64,000 nt of DNA, from the NCBI RefSeq assembly GCF_037975245.1, contig NC_092562.1:20903054-20967053 (forward strand). The letters run 5' to 3'. The notes beneath the pieces are model-generated. The model had not been told where the DNA came from, did not search any database, and saw only the letters and a list, made by a program, of their open reading frames with translations. Shown here piece after piece: positions 15,022 through 28,210 of the stretch (its first letter is position 1; every line of letters begins with the position of its first letter). Made by a program: the position numbers and the translations under genes. This stretch comes from Apostichopus japonicus. Taxonomy: Eukaryota; Echinodermata; Holothuroidea; Aspidochirotida; Stichopodidae.

Positions 15022-15074
15022 CGAAAAGACTGCAGATGTCGTCGAAACGAGCTGACTAAACGAGGTTTGTCCCC
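15022..15074 (+). other. Probable 5' UTR part of NIM1K exon 1, after a splice acceptor
   Basis: A pyrimidine-rich tract ending in CTTCACTCAG (AG at 15020-15021) is a credible 3' splice site. It implies a non-coding exon further upstream. Between it and the start codon, an in-frame TAA at 15057 closes the frame, so translation must begin downstream. The inference of an upstream exon is moderate, because the tract could also be plain 5' UTR. Confidence 0.5.
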
Positions 15075-15375
15075 ATGGGAACCAACGACAACATGTCAGT
15101 TGCTGAGAGCCGACATAGCGAACAGCGAGGGCGCCCATCCGTGTCCTCTAACCACGCTAGCATCGGCTCCCAGGATCCCGCCCAAGACGGTTTTAATTTG
15201 GATCCGCCAAAGCGCTTGACACCGTACGAACGTGTGACCGCAGAACTGAACAATGATAGGACAGCTTTGAAGGAAATCACTCTAGGAAAACGGATAGGAT
15301 TTTACAGAATACGAAATGAACTTGGCACTGGAAACTTCTCTCAGGTCAAAATGGGTCTACATGTGCTAACGAAAG
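15075..15375 (+). CDS. NIM1K: NIM1K-like Ser/Thr kinase, coding exon 1 (residues 1-100 plus one base)
   Basis: This exon encodes the N-terminus of an AMPK-related kinase of the NIM1 family. The start ATG (context CCCCATGG) is the first in frame after the TAA at 15057. Residues 1-45 are polar and look disordered. From LTPYERVT (residues 48-55) the sequence follows the NIM1 family closely, with EITLGKRIGFYRIR (67-80) and the glycine-rich ATP loop ELGTGNFSQVK (82-92). The exon ends after LTK with one base of a split Glu codon, and GTTTGT at 15376 is the donor. The split codon joins exon 2 exactly, giving Glu-Lys before the VAIK motif. The complete prediction (1338 nt, 445 aa) is close to the roughly 436 aa I remember for the human protein. 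In mammals NIM1 is activated by LKB1. The identity call rests on motif order and family memory, not on a search. Confidence 0.92.
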
Positions 15376-15849
15376 GTTTGTTTCAATGCCTTTTTTCTCC
15401 GTCCATCTGTTTTAAAATTGCTCAAACAAACTGAAAGAGGAAATAACATCCAAACCTGAAATAACAGATGAAAGGTTTTTATCTTCACCCGATGTAACTG
15501 AAGACAAGTTTTTCATTTCATATGAAACAGCAAGGTAAAGGAAATTGAGCTTTGGATCGGCTTTCGTGTGAAACGTCATCCTTTCAAACAAAGAGGTAGA
15601 AATATCATAAAAATAAGATCAGTTTCACTGTAGCTTTCCATAGAAAACTGCAATGAAATTGGAAGAAAGTGAAAAGTAAAAGAAAAAAGGAAATGCAATT
15701 TGGGCTAAAATTTCAATTTTGTTATGTAACGGGCTGTTACCAAAAGTGAAAATGAAACGTCTAATAGTGCAGGTGATGAGAGCTATGATGCTCAAACACA
15801 GAGTTTATCTTGAAACAGCGTTTAACTCCACCCTTTGACAGAAGCTATA

Positions 15850-16362
15850 CAACAGCACTTGTAATATAGTAACTTCATATGTGTACATAGCTGTTCAACA
15901 GCACTTGTAATATAGTCACCAAGTTCATATGTGTGTATAGCTAGTACAACATCACTTGTAATATAATTACTTCATATGTGTGCAAAGTTATGTAACATCA
16001 CTTGTATTATACTAACTTCATGTGTGTGCATAGCTAGTACAACATCACTTGTTTTATAGTAACTTTATATGTGTGCATAGCTAGTACATCATCACTTGTA
16101 ATATAGTTACTTCATATGTGTACATAGCTATACAACATCACTTGTAATATACTGTAGTTACTTCATATGTGTGCAAAGCTATGTAACATCACTTGTATTA
16201 TACTAGATTCATATGTGGGCATAGCTATACAACATCACTTGTGTTATATAGGAACTTTGTGTTATAGCTTGTACAACATCACTTGTATTTTAGTAACTGC
16301 ATATGTGCACATAGCTATACAACATCACTTGTAATATAGTAACTTCATATGTGTGCATAGTT
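15850..16362. repeat. Minisatellite, about 11 units of about 47 bp
   Basis: The unit begins CAACATCACTTGTAATATAG and continues with (TA)ACTTCATATGTGTGCATAGCTA. About eleven copies follow head to tail with 44-54 bp spacing. They differ by substitutions and small indels, for example a 6-bp gain in the seventh copy and a loss in the ninth. The array begins about 475 bp after the exon 1 donor. No reading frame persists across units, so it is not a coding repeat. Confidence 0.9.
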
Positions 16363-19300
16363 GTGATGACAATATAATCCATCAGCATGCCTTTCAACTG
16401 TGCAAGCCTTTCTGAGGACAATTGCTTTCCAGTCGAGATCTAATTTCTCGAAAATGCGTCACATGAGCAGATGTTTGATACGAAAACAGATCATGGACTG
16501 TCGCTGGACGGCCGCACAAGTATCATCATGTATTCTACAAAATCTGGAAGAAGAAGTGTCCATTGAAATGAATAGTCAACAAGAAAATAAATTATATGTT
16601 AGCAGTATATAGCCAGCTTGAATGAACTCAGTATAGTTAACAGAGATTTACTGTCAAAGTTATTTCATCTGTTTTCACATAAAATTCCCCGAGTTGTTCC
16701 TTGCATGAAGAAAAATCTAAAAACATATTTTGTCTCAGTTTTGCAATGTTCTCAAGATTTTTGCAATCGATCTTACTTTGTGTAAAATAAATTTTAATTA
16801 ATTTCTATTTCATCAAAGTGTTAGTGAACTAGCAACATAATCAGATACCTTTCCAGTCACCAAGAAAAGAATACAAAAATTGAATAAGAGTTGTTTTTGT
16901 GCAGCTATGAATGCCCAAAGAACCTCCCAAAACCAATTGAATTTTTACAATTTTTGTCTCTCACTTTTTTTTACTGTCACCTAATGGCTAGTTTACTCAC
17001 AGAGACATTTGATTTGGCAGTATTGGAAGGTCGATCAAGATACAGTAGGTAGATAGTGCTATTGTACACTTTCATCAAATTTAATCAACTTTGAGGCCAA
17101 TTCAAATGTGCTAGCTTTCATGTATACAGGCCTACTGTATGTATGTATACTTATTCCTTATACAATTATCTATGCTGTAAACCTTTAATTGTCATACATG
17201 GGTACAATCGCATATATGTCACATTCAATTCTGTAAACATACGTCTGTATGCCCCAAGCATCGATGCATGGCGGACACATGAAGATCGATGTGTTTACAT
17301 CCGATGAAGATGAACATTAACAAGGATTGAGTTTATATATATATATACTGCAGAGAAGCTGTACAGTTACAGCATAGTGCAAAATAAATTGTTCTGTAAG
17401 TACTATTTTTTTTAGCTGCAGTAACATCTAAGTACTGATTTACTGACAAACAACCATTGAAAATACCTTATATCGTGAGAGAAGAAAAAGACAAAATGGA
17501 CTGGTATAGCAAATAAACCACCATAGTAGCAGTATAATGGAGCACCAACAGCAGTTGTACCATTTGAAGAGGACAGTCTGTCTTGATATGTGATGGACAA
17601 ATATTCTACCTCTCAGGTCCAATTAGACCTTTGATCTGCCTCATCCTCTTCCTCCACCTTCTCCTCCTCCTCCTCCTTCTCCTCCTCCTTCTCCTCTTCC
17701 TCCTCCTCCTCCTCCTCGATGGTTGATTAAATATTTATCAGTCTAATAAAACAACCCTTGCTATTTGTTCAAGAGACAGTCAGTTTATGTTACACCTTCT
17801 GTATATTTATAGCTAGATGTCCTGGGGCACTTTGTAGTTACCAGTCATGATAAGTTCACTAACTAGTGGTTTCACCACAGTTTACTAGTAGATCGAATGG
17901 TAGCAAAAACTCAATGTTTTATATGGATGGGATTTTAATCTGTCTTCAAAGAAGGTGTATTGTAACTGTTGGTTAGTACACTTAGCCTTAAGTTAAAGTT
18001 GTTTCAAGGTAGACTAGGGACATCTGCTATGAAATTGTCATCAATGTTGATAGGCTCTCAACTTTTGTCTTTGATAAAATAGTATGTCTCCTTTGTACAA
18101 AAGCTGCTATACGTGTTTGCACTTTTATAGCAATTTGACCATTTCGCACGATAGCATTTTGCGTTGCCATACAGGATAAATTATACCCTGGATGTATATA
18201 TATTTAAAGTTAGTTGGACTGTGTCTGAGGGGTTAAGATTTGAGGGCTCACTGACCTATCCTGACATGAATTCAACCAAGGAGCTATAAACCCAGGTTTA
18301 TAGCTCCATGATTCAACATAGCAGTGGAGTTTGATGTGTACAGTGAGTTTATTAACTTCACTCCGGGCTCCTGTAAATACCACCTCCTACCTACAGTACC
18401 TACCTTAGAACAAGCGGTCACAATTTTGCCCTGCATGCACCCCCGATGACCTCTCCGGGTCAATGTACTCTTCCTCCCTATTCTTACCATAATGAAGCTC
18501 CCGATGCGATGTCTTCTCAAGGTTTTGTCATCACAACTCGAATCAAAGTTTCTAAGTTAACATCTGTGAAGTTTACAATGGATCTTTATAGACTCCAAAT
18601 GCAAGTTCCAGCTGTTTAAATTCAGCTCTATACATCTTATCATATCCAATCCAGTCCACACTCCATCTCATATTATTAAATTGCCTAACATTACTTCATC
18701 ATCATCATATCTCCATGAGTACCATTCTGTGACAATGTTTAATAGTACCATTAAAAACTTTGATAAATGGTCCAAACGATAACACATCTCTCTCCCCTTG
18801 GCAAATGCATTCACTATACTGAAAGTATAGCTCTTAATTTATTCCTGTGTTTGATATGTCTAATCACTCGTAACAGCATCCCGTCAAATAAATCCTGCCC
18901 CAACTTCTAAAAAACAAAAACAGAAGCATGAATGTTGAGTCTTAGCCAACAACATCTTTCAGCTGAGATCGTACATCATGTAATTATTTTTTTTTTGAAG
19001 TTTCTTCTATATCTGGTAATACATAAATTTTGTCACTCGATTTGAGCCATCAACCGATAAATAGTTTTTTTAAAGTTTTTTTTACTCTATCTCTGGTAGA
19101 AAGCACGGATCAATAGCAGGGACAGTGTTAGAGCTGGTATGGCACCGTTAATTCATACAAAATATCATATTGAATAGAGAGGCATTTTGAAAATTTGAAA
19201 AGTTGGTGTCATTTGAATTATTTTATATCTATTATATAATATAGTTTTGTGATATACTTTTGTAGATTCAAATTTGAGAGTTGGTTCCAGAGTTGAGAGT

Positions 19301-21639
19301 TTGTATCGTACTGTAGAGAAAAATTGAGAGTTTTTGTTTGTTGTAAAGTTCATTTGAATTTGTTTGTTTGTTACAGAGTTTGCTTGTTGAGACAATAATA
19401 AGTCAAGAAATGCGCTGATTTGCATACAGTACATGTCCACAACCAGATAGCACACACCCCCTTAGAACAGTGCTTTTGGTTATGTATGAAGGCCTTTGTG
19501 TGTACATAGTATTGATAGGAGTTTAGTGGGAGACTGGAGTGAGTCAATCATGCTCATTTAATTAAGACTTTTATAGTCTGCCCCCCTTCCCATTACACAT
19601 TACCCCTCCCCCTTACCACTCATGCAATTTCCAACTTAATTCAACACATGTGCTAGACCCTACGGAGGACCCCTACATTTCAGGTTATGCATTTTGACAT
19701 GCTATAGAAATATAATGGTAACTCAGTAGCTAAAATTGAAAAACTATTATTATGCAAATTTAGTTACAGATTTCAATTTTGAAATCAAACAAGTCAGGTG
19801 GAAAGAGTAGCAGATAAAGAGAAATAGTTATTAAATACTAACTCTTATTAATATCTGTATTGTAGGAAAATATGGCCAATTCTATATAGAGGTCAGCTGC
19901 CCCAATCCCCCAATCCCTACTCCGCCCCTGTCTCCCCCCCCCCCCCACACACCAGTTTCTACGGTATCTCTGCCCATGCACAATCTTAACTCCAATACCC
20001 TGTTGCTTTTCCTTCATCATCAGGTGTTATAGTATCACAGGATCCATCTATGTATTTCCAAACACCAGCTCTACCACACAGTAATGTGTACAACGTTGCC
20101 TAACGTTACACAGGTCTCGGAGCAGACCTTGTGTTCTGCCTATCCACTGTATATAGTCTCAGAGTGATAAACAGAGTCTGCATATATTGTGATACAAGGG
20201 CGAAATTTTTTTAATACATAGATGAAAAGAGGTTACAATCTTGGTTTCTATAGATAATTACAAAATCGATGTAAGTTCTTCAGTTAAAATTTGTCCTTAG
20301 ATCTTCCTGCTGTTTTTTTTTTCTTCAAAATTTTGGGCTTTGTAATCAGAATTTACCAACCGAATCTTCAGGAAGTTAAGAGACTGTAGATTTAATAAAG
20401 AGAAAAAAATAAGGGCTTGAAAAAAAAAAAAATTGCTTAGTTTTGTGCACATCGTAGAAAGACAAAATGAAAATTATGCAGGAGACTTATTGCAACACTT
20501 GTAAACCGCAAGCATCTTTAATTTTGAATTCCCCATGCTCGGCTGCTGGACTGCTAAGTAATAAATCATGTTTGGCAACCATTAATCAATAAAAGTGTTA
20601 TAGGTTAACAAGGCTTCAGTAGGTTGCACTATAATTATGGATATATACAGATTCATGTTGCCATGGCAATTTGGAACCATCGAAGCATTTAACAAATGAA
20701 AGGAAGTGAATTGCAGTATATTGAAAAATTGCAATTTTTTTTGTTTTTATGTTTCTTGGTTCGATATTACTTTATGCAATTTTGGATTCCAACGTGAAAG
20801 CAGCGTATGAATGGACGATTATAGTTAGCTTTTTTTACTGAACAAACTTATCAAAAATATCAGAAATTTTCAGAAAAGAATTTTCTAAACTTTCATTTAC
20901 ATTTGAAATAAATATTAATTTCTAATTTTTCTGGTACAAATATGTTTAAAGGACTGGTTCTAAGCCAAATTTTATAATATTTTCTGTGACTTTTATGGTG
21001 AAATGTTTTCCGGGGTATTTGATTAATTGAGCTCAGCTCTTGTTTCTCATTAATAGCTAAGTACTGCACATTAATTTCTAGAAATAGATCGTAACTCTGT
21101 TTTACTCGTAGGATCCAAAAGATCTCTTCTTCTGTCGAGATTGGTAGTCTTAGAAATACATTTGTTTTCTCACAGAGGTGTATTGTGTTTAATACTCCCA
21201 TATCTTTCTAGTCTGATCATCAAATTTTGTTTTGGTCGTTGTCCACTCTTCCTGTTAGAACTGTCTAAATTTAGGACATATCCGGGCAAATATTTAATGG
21301 TAGCTGCTGCCCGGTGGCCTGAGGCGACCAAATTTCTGTTCGAAAACAACAAAAAAGCTGTGAAGGTGATCCAGCGGAGGCAGGTTGTTTACATCAAATA
21401 TGAAATTGAATCATCACCAAATAGGTAAAATAATAAATTGGTATCACCTCCCAAAGCTTGTGTTGTATTCACATGCACATACCATACTGGTCATTGTTTA
21501 AATATTTTGCTGCATACAAATTTGCTGTTTGGACAACCGAAATGTAAGGCCTGGTTGTCTTAAGGACAACTTAAGAAAAATCCTTCAAACTTTGGCCCGC
21601 ATATGTTCCAAGGACAAGATTTTTCTTGATGAAGTCTGG
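16363..21639. other. Intron 1 non-coding stretch
   Basis: No coding region is supported. The notable object is an uninterrupted 61-base polypyrimidine run at 17657-17717, listed separately. C-rich text occurs at about 19580-19610 and 19936-19946. Open frames near 19165-19455, 20893-21201 and 21141-21428 overlap on opposite strands or lack any domain. Confidence 0.55.
17657..17717 (+). repeat. 61-nt polypyrimidine (TCC/TTC)n mirror-like tract
   Basis: The + strand is pure C and T from 17657 to 17717, mainly TCC with interspersed TTC, and is flanked by further CT-rich sequence from 17641. Long homopurine-homopyrimidine tracts with near mirror symmetry can adopt triplex (H-DNA) structure. That is general knowledge and is not shown here. 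It lies 2.3 kb into intron 1. Confidence 0.85.
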
Positions 21640-23400
21640 ATTAAGTATTCACCATCACGTTCAGCATGGTGGATCTTCTACAAGAATCCCTCCTCTCCTT
21701 GATCCGTTTATTGTTTCTGGATATGTATGTAGTTGATACACCGTCATTTACAATGGATCATCTGGAAAGGAGTGCCTCCTATCCTTGATCCATTAATTAT
21801 ATGTGAGGTGATCCACCTTCACTTATAATGGATCATCTTGAAAAGATTGCCTCCTATCTTTGATCCATTAATTATTACTGTATATATGTGAGGTGATCCA
21901 CCTTCACTTATAATGGATCATCTTGAAAAGATTGCCTCCTATCTTTGATCCATTAATTATTACTGTATATATGAGAGGTGATCCACCTTCACTTATAATG
22001 GATCATCTTGAGAAGATTGCCTCCTATCCTTGATCCATTAATTATTACTGTATATATGTGAGGTGATCCACCTTCACTTATAATCGATCATCTTGAGAAG
22101 ATTGCCTCCTATCCTTGATCCATTAATTATTACTGTATATGTGTGAGGTGATCCACCTTCACTTATAATGGATCATCTTGAAAAAGATTGCCTCTAATCC
22201 TTGATCCATTAATTATTACTGTATATATGTGAGGTGATCCACCTTCACTTATAATGGATCATCTTGAAAAGATTGCCTCCTATCTTTGATCCATTAATTA
22301 TTACTGTATATATGTGAGGTGATCCACCTTCACTTATAATGGATCATCTTGAAAAGATTGCCTCCTATCTTTGATCCATTAATTATTACTGTATATATGT
22401 GAGGTGATCCACCTTCACTTATAATGGATCATCTTGAAAAGATTGCCTCCTATCTTTGATCCATTAATTATTACTGTATATATGTGAGGTGATCCACCTT
22501 CACTTATAATGGATCATCTTGAAAAGATTGCCTCCTATCTTTGATCCATTAATTATTACTGTATATATGTGAGGTGATCCACCTTCACTTATAATGGATC
22601 ATCTTGAAAAGATTGCCTCCTATCTTTGATCCATTAATTATTACTGTATATATGTGAGGTGATCCACCTTCACTTATAATGGATCATCTTGAAAAGATTG
22701 CCTCCTATCTTTGATCCATTAATTATTACTGTATATATGTGAGGTGATCCACCTTCACTTATAAGGGATCATCTTGAAAAAGATTGCCTCTAATCCTTGA
22801 TCCATTAATTATTACTGTATATATGTGAGGTGATCCACCTTCACTTATAATGGATCATCTTGAAAAGATTGCCTCCTATCTTTGATCCATTAATTATTAC
22901 TGTATATATGTGAGGTGATCCACCTTCACTTATAATGGATCATCTTGAAAAGATTGCCTCCTATCTTTGATCCATTAATTATTACTGTATATATGTGAGG
23001 TGATCCACCTTCACTTATAATGGATCATCTTGAAAAGATTGCCTCCTATCTTTGATCCATTAATTATTACTGTATATATGTGAGGTGATCCACCTTCACT
23101 TATAATGGATCATCTTGAAAAAGATTGCCTCTAATCCTTGATCCATTAATTATTACTGTATATATGTGAGGTGATCCATCATATTGGATCATCTGGGAAA
23201 GAGTGCTTTCTAATCATGTTTCTGTATGATCTCTGCATTGATCCACCATCATTTACAATGGATCAGCTGCAAAGGATCCACCAAGTGATGGGTCTTCCTG
23301 AGATGGAACAACAAGTACCTTTTATCATTAAATCTGCCATCAATTGTCAAAAATATCTTTAGCAATGATCCACCCATCATCATAACTGATCCTTTGCATA
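21640..23400. repeat. 85-bp satellite array, about 16 core units with decayed edges
   Basis: The core runs from about 21805 to 23167 with a fixed 85-bp period. Units start GAGGTGATCCACCTTCACTT and contain AATGGATCATCTTG, GATTGCCTCC and TTGATCCATTAATTATTACT. Several central units appear identical over long stretches. A variant carrying GAAAAAGATTGCCTCTAATCC recurs near 22181, 22776 and 23117, which is 7 and then 4 periods apart, so blocks have been copied as higher-order units. Flanks at 21640-21804 and 23168-23400 are diverged, spaced copies that keep the GATCCA/TGGATC words. This is typical of homogenisation at the centre and decay at the edges. Each unit carries a 7-bp inverted pair, TGATCCA and TGGATCA. 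Confidence 0.95.
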
Positions 23401-24831
23401 CCTATGTACATATTGTGAGCAGAGCTATCCTGTATCTTTTATGGTTTTTATCCTCAAATTTAGCTCAACCCCCCCCCCCTCCCTCCCTCCCCTCCTGACA
23501 TCACACTCTTTCTAAGCTATACACCTGAGTACAAAGCAAACCCCTGGCATCATATAACCAAATCAAGATCAAATTAACTTAGCATTTTTACATATCGTAG
23601 CCTGCAATCCTCTGTTTTCTATTTCCTTTCCTTCTGACCTTCTCAGATGTCAGTATGGTATCAATTCTATCAGTGTGGAAGATTATGTAGTTATACTCTA
23701 GCAATCTCCATCTCCACCTCTCTCTCTCTTTTCCTCTTCTCTATCCCCAACAGAGTTTACGGTTGACTAAGCTTTCATTTGCCTTTTATTGATTTTGTCA
23801 CGAAAAATGGCTCCTTGACCTAGTAAGTTGAGCATATCGCAGTTAATATCACTGTTACCCTATCATTTTGTTTGAGATACAAAATGAAATTATTCCATCG
23901 CAGGTGACTTGGTCAGCAATTTGTGCCTTGTGATTTCATTATACGACAGACCGGCCATTCTTAGATGATGCACCCGCTTGAACTAGTTTTAAAGGGGGGG
24001 GGGGAGAGAATGGTTCATCAATTTGCTCTCACATGAATTGCATTCCATTTCCAATTATATAAGAACCTTCCGAGTATTTGCAAGTTTAAACAGTTTTAAA
24101 TCTTATTTTCCTTTCAACCGAAGTGTAAAGTTGTTTGCGAAACAAGTTGCGATCAGTGAGATAACAGACATAGTTTTAGATTCAGCTTGGATTTTTATTT
24201 TTTTATATTCAGTGTGAAGCAGATTTGGTCGATCAAGGATAAATGTAAGAGAGGCAGAGACATTTACTCTATCACATGGAATCAGTTCACTCTAATAATT
24301 ATTCATGGGCATCTGATAGGTGATATCCATAAATTAACTGACCAGGGGGTATGTCACAAACAAACAAGCCCAGCCATAACATTTATCCTCGCTGGTTGCA
24401 TTTCAAGGCTCCTCTGGTGAACTTACATTTGTTTGACTTTATTTTCACACATTTGTTTTGTTTTAATTATGGCTGTGTGTGGTTTCTGTTTATATATAAA
24501 TATCTAACATGGCAGCTCTAAGAACAGAGAAACTCAAATTTCAGCTTTACAAAATGACACAGGTCAAAAACATTGTTAGGGTACTGGTTGACTTGTTAAT
24601 CTAATTCGATTCTGCATATATCCAGGCATTTAGCTTGTTTGATGTTGGTTGACTTACGCACACTTACGGCACTGTATAGTTTTGTGGTGGCAACGACAAT
24701 CACTGAATTGTATTGCACAATGTCAATGGAAATTGTCAATGCCTTAGATTCAGCATCCCAGTCGCTTGCTGTAAATAACCGACTATCAAATGCCTCCTTG
24801 AATGGCTTGTAATAGTCTTATAGCTTATATA
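23401..24831. other. Intron 1 non-coding stretch
   Basis: Nothing recognisable lies between the two satellite arrays apart from a C-rich stretch at about 23468-23494 and a run of 11 G near 23994-24004. Confidence 0.5.
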
Positions 24832-25382
24832 GCTTACCCATAGATACAGTATATGCTGCATGCTTACCCATAGATACAGTTTATGTTGCATGCTTACCCA
24901 TAGATACAGTATATGCTGCATGCTTACCCATAGATACAGTTTATGTTGCATGCTTACCCATAGATACAGTATATGCTGTATGCTTATACCCATAGATACA
25001 GTATATGCTGCATGCTTACCCATGGATACAGTATATGCTGTATGCTTATACCCATAGATACAGTATATGCTGTATGCTTATACCCATAGATACAGTATAT
25101 GCTGCATGCTTACCCATGGATACAGTATATGCTGTATGCTTATACCCATAGATACAGTATATGCTGTATGCTTATACCCATAGATACAGTATATGCTGCA
25201 TGCTTACCCATAGATAGAGTATATGCTGCATGCTTACCCATAGATACAGTATATGCTGCATGCTTACCCATAGATACAGTATATGCTGTATGCTTACCCA
25301 TAGATATATTATATGCTGCATGCTTTACCCATAGACACTGTGTATGCTGCATGCTCACCCATAGATAAAGTTTATGCTGCTT
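24832..25382. repeat. Minisatellite, about 18 units of 30-32 bp
   Basis: The basic unit is GCTTACCCATAGATACAGTA followed by TATGCTGCAT (30 bp). A longer form has two extra bases (GCTTATACCC). Early units alternate between TTTATGTTGCAT and TATATGCTGCAT types in pairs. Because 30 is divisible by 3 and the unit lacks stops in some frames, both strands show open frames of 60-95 codons with a 10-residue period. These are a by-product of the repeat and I do not call them genes. Confidence 0.95.
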
Positions 25383-27709
25383 AGAATATTACATTATATT
25401 ACAAACTTGTACCAAAACACACACTCTTTACAAACAAGGGATTACATCACACATTACATACATGGTATCAAACTCTCTATATATGTTGCTGGCAGATGTA
25501 TATATACAGTAAAGTATGCACAATATTTATCTAGCTAATACATATGATAATTCAATTTACATGTGTTTCCAGCGATCTTTTTGCCTGCTGAACTGTGATA
25601 AAGTAACTGTATATAGCTGGAAGTGTTTATGGTGTCTGATCTCAATTTTATGAATACTTAAACGTACAGTATACTTGCATTACATTGCCTGAGAGAGCAA
25701 TGTGCCACTTTTTATGGAATCGCCGCGGGATATGATAGCAAGATATATACACCCTATGGGAGACCTAAAGGATAGGTTGTTTCATTCTTCATATATCCTG
25801 AACATTGTACTTTGTTATGCTTCTTCTTTCTACCTTCAGATATATACTGGCAAGTTTAGAAATGTTCACTTCAGAGGACCTTTCTTTTACTGCCATACAT
25901 ACACACACACACATATATATATATATATATCCATATACTGTGTACGTAGCATTTGTATGGTAATGTCACAACATTGTTCAATGTTAGAATCGAGTCCTGC
26001 TGGACAAGTTTTCAAGTATAGCTCAACTATTCTCATTTGAAAAGTTTATAGTTTGCTTTCAGATTCGGTGCAATAATGAGTAGCATGCATACATACTTAA
26101 TTCTATGTTGTAATCATATTACAGTGTTGTTTTATGTTAGGTAGATTCATCTTGTGAAGATATACATGTCTTATACATGTCTCAGCAAAGACTACAAAGC
26201 TGTATTTTGTGACGGTACGTAACTTTGTGTCAATTCCAGTGGAATTAGATTTCACGATTGCTCGTTTTCTTTTAGGGGAGGATGAGGGGTAGGGAGAGGG
26301 GTGGGGAGGTACATGACATGATTGTCAGAGCAAATAAATTTTGACATCTTATGTAAAGAAATTATGAAGATCATGTAGTTTAAAGATTCTACCCAGTTAC
26401 CTAAATAAAACAGCTTCATTTAGAATGTCCATGCAGTAAAACTGATTTCCATGTGATAATTACCGCAGCATCAACCATTTTAAGGTGGACTCCATCATTA
26501 TAAGCCAGCCATATGCATTCCATTAAGCTATCCTGTTACAAAGTCAGTATCTAGTACAGTGCACATCTGCCATTCATATCTCTCATATTCAATCAAATAT
26601 TCAGTTGGAGGCAAACACCATAACGTTTCAGATATGCCATGCCGGCAGTGTAACCAGAGCATGCTATGCAGTTACACTGTACATAACATATGACATCTAC
26701 CTACAGTACTTACCTACCTATAGGGATGCATGGTTTTAATCTCTGCATCTCGGCATTCCCACACACTGTATTAATTGTTTTTTGCATCAAGTGTATGTGG
26801 ATTAGATCAAATCACATCTGTTCAATACAGTTGCAGGGCTTATCTTGCTAAACAGTTAGGCCGTATTCGGTGTTGACGTCGGTATTTAAAGGCTATAGTA
26901 AAAGAATGTGAAATTTACCCTCTGCTCAAAACAATCTCTATTACTTTTAGTACACCATGCATATATGAATAATATTATTTGAAACTACAAAACAAATACC
27001 AAAACTTGAGATATTTGTGAACCAGGTTAGCGCAAGTACACATTGAATAAAAAAATATGCATTAGCTCTTTCTGGACGCAAAATGTTCGAACATTGGATT
27101 ATTGAGACAAATGTTAATTATGGGGCTCTTCTGGGTTTTCTACAGAGGGCACCTTTGTCACATCTCTTCTAATGCGCATGATCTACGACTGCCGAAATAT
27201 CTCTGAATCAAAGTAACATGATCGCATGAAAGGGCTCACAAGCATGCAAACACTCCTGATGAACTTGTATACAGACACGCTGGGGGATGGAGGGGGGGCG
27301 ACTAGTTCCACTCGGCTGAACAAAAAGGTGATTTTAGAAAACACCTTTTAAGGTGCTTATTAAATTTAATTAGTTTGACTTGCAAAGTGGAAAAAACTCT
27401 TTCAAACTAACGTTTCTTTAAATAAACATGAATGTCATAATTTGTAGATATATACTGTGCCATTAGTGATCAACCCACGGTATCATTGCGATCTGCAGTC
27501 AAGTACTCTACGAAGCTTTTCAAGTTTTGTGGAACTAGATAGGAATGATATGACAGCGCCCTCTATTGATTTAAGGTGTGGCTGGAGTCTGGTGATTCAC
27601 ATTAAGAATAATACTAGACTCGTTAGTATTAGATGGTTGTGCTATAACCACATAATTGAGTGTATGTATCATGTTACATGTAACTATTACATGAAAATAT
27701 ATATACTTT
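25383..27709. other. Intron 1 non-coding stretch
   Basis: No gene is supported. An AC/AT dinucleotide tract, (CA)n passing into (TA)n, lies at about 25902-25931. A G-rich stretch lies at about 27282-27299 just upstream of the DIRS element. Confidence 0.5.
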
Positions 27710-27727
27710 GAGTCTACTTCACTCCTC

Positions 27728-27847
27728 TACCTATCTCATACTTACACAGCGCCCCCCCTTATCTAGCCTACTAGTCCCATTCTGGCAAATTCTACCATAC
27801 CTCATCTGGCCACCCACCCTGCTCTTCCTCTTATTTGCCAGAATTCA
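27728..27847 (+). repeat. Left inverted terminal repeat of the DIRS element
   Basis: It begins TACCTATCTCATACTTACAC and ends near CCAGAATTCA. It is the reverse complement of 33721-33840 with only a few differences: one C-run length change near 27752-27758 and two or three substitutions near the inner end. High arm identity suggests recent insertion or strong correction during replication. Confidence 0.95.
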
Positions 27848-28210
27848 AAGAGTTTGGTCTTATTTTGGCTCATGAATTTTCTAATTCGTATTTTCTAACG
27901 ATAACATCTACCATATCAACTGAAATTGAAGAAACAGCATCAACAAGCGGCCAGCAACAGAATCAAGCTGATTCTGTCGGGTATCCTTCGTTTTTCATAA
28001 GTAAAATTTTGCACTGAAAATTTTGTCAGTTTTGTCAGCTTAGGCGGCAGAGCCTAACACACTGTAGCGGGTGGGCTGTTGAGGCCTTAGCTACTTCTTG
28101 TTCATTAGGATAGCCTAGCTTAGTAGCATTTAGGCCGCGGGGCCTTGCTACTTGCTACAACTTTGGTTGCGGTTGTCGCTTTAGATTCGATGTCCAATTG
28201 TCCACAGGTT

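Noticed and set aside
24736-25368. Overlapping repeat-protein frames on both strands
   Set aside because: They are a direct by-product of a 30-bp satellite whose unit is a multiple of three and lacks stops. They show no splice sites, start context or domain.
15850-25382. Possible CRISPR-like arrays
   Set aside because: The arrays are continuous head-to-tail repeats without unique spacers and without cas genes, in an animal intron. They are satellites.
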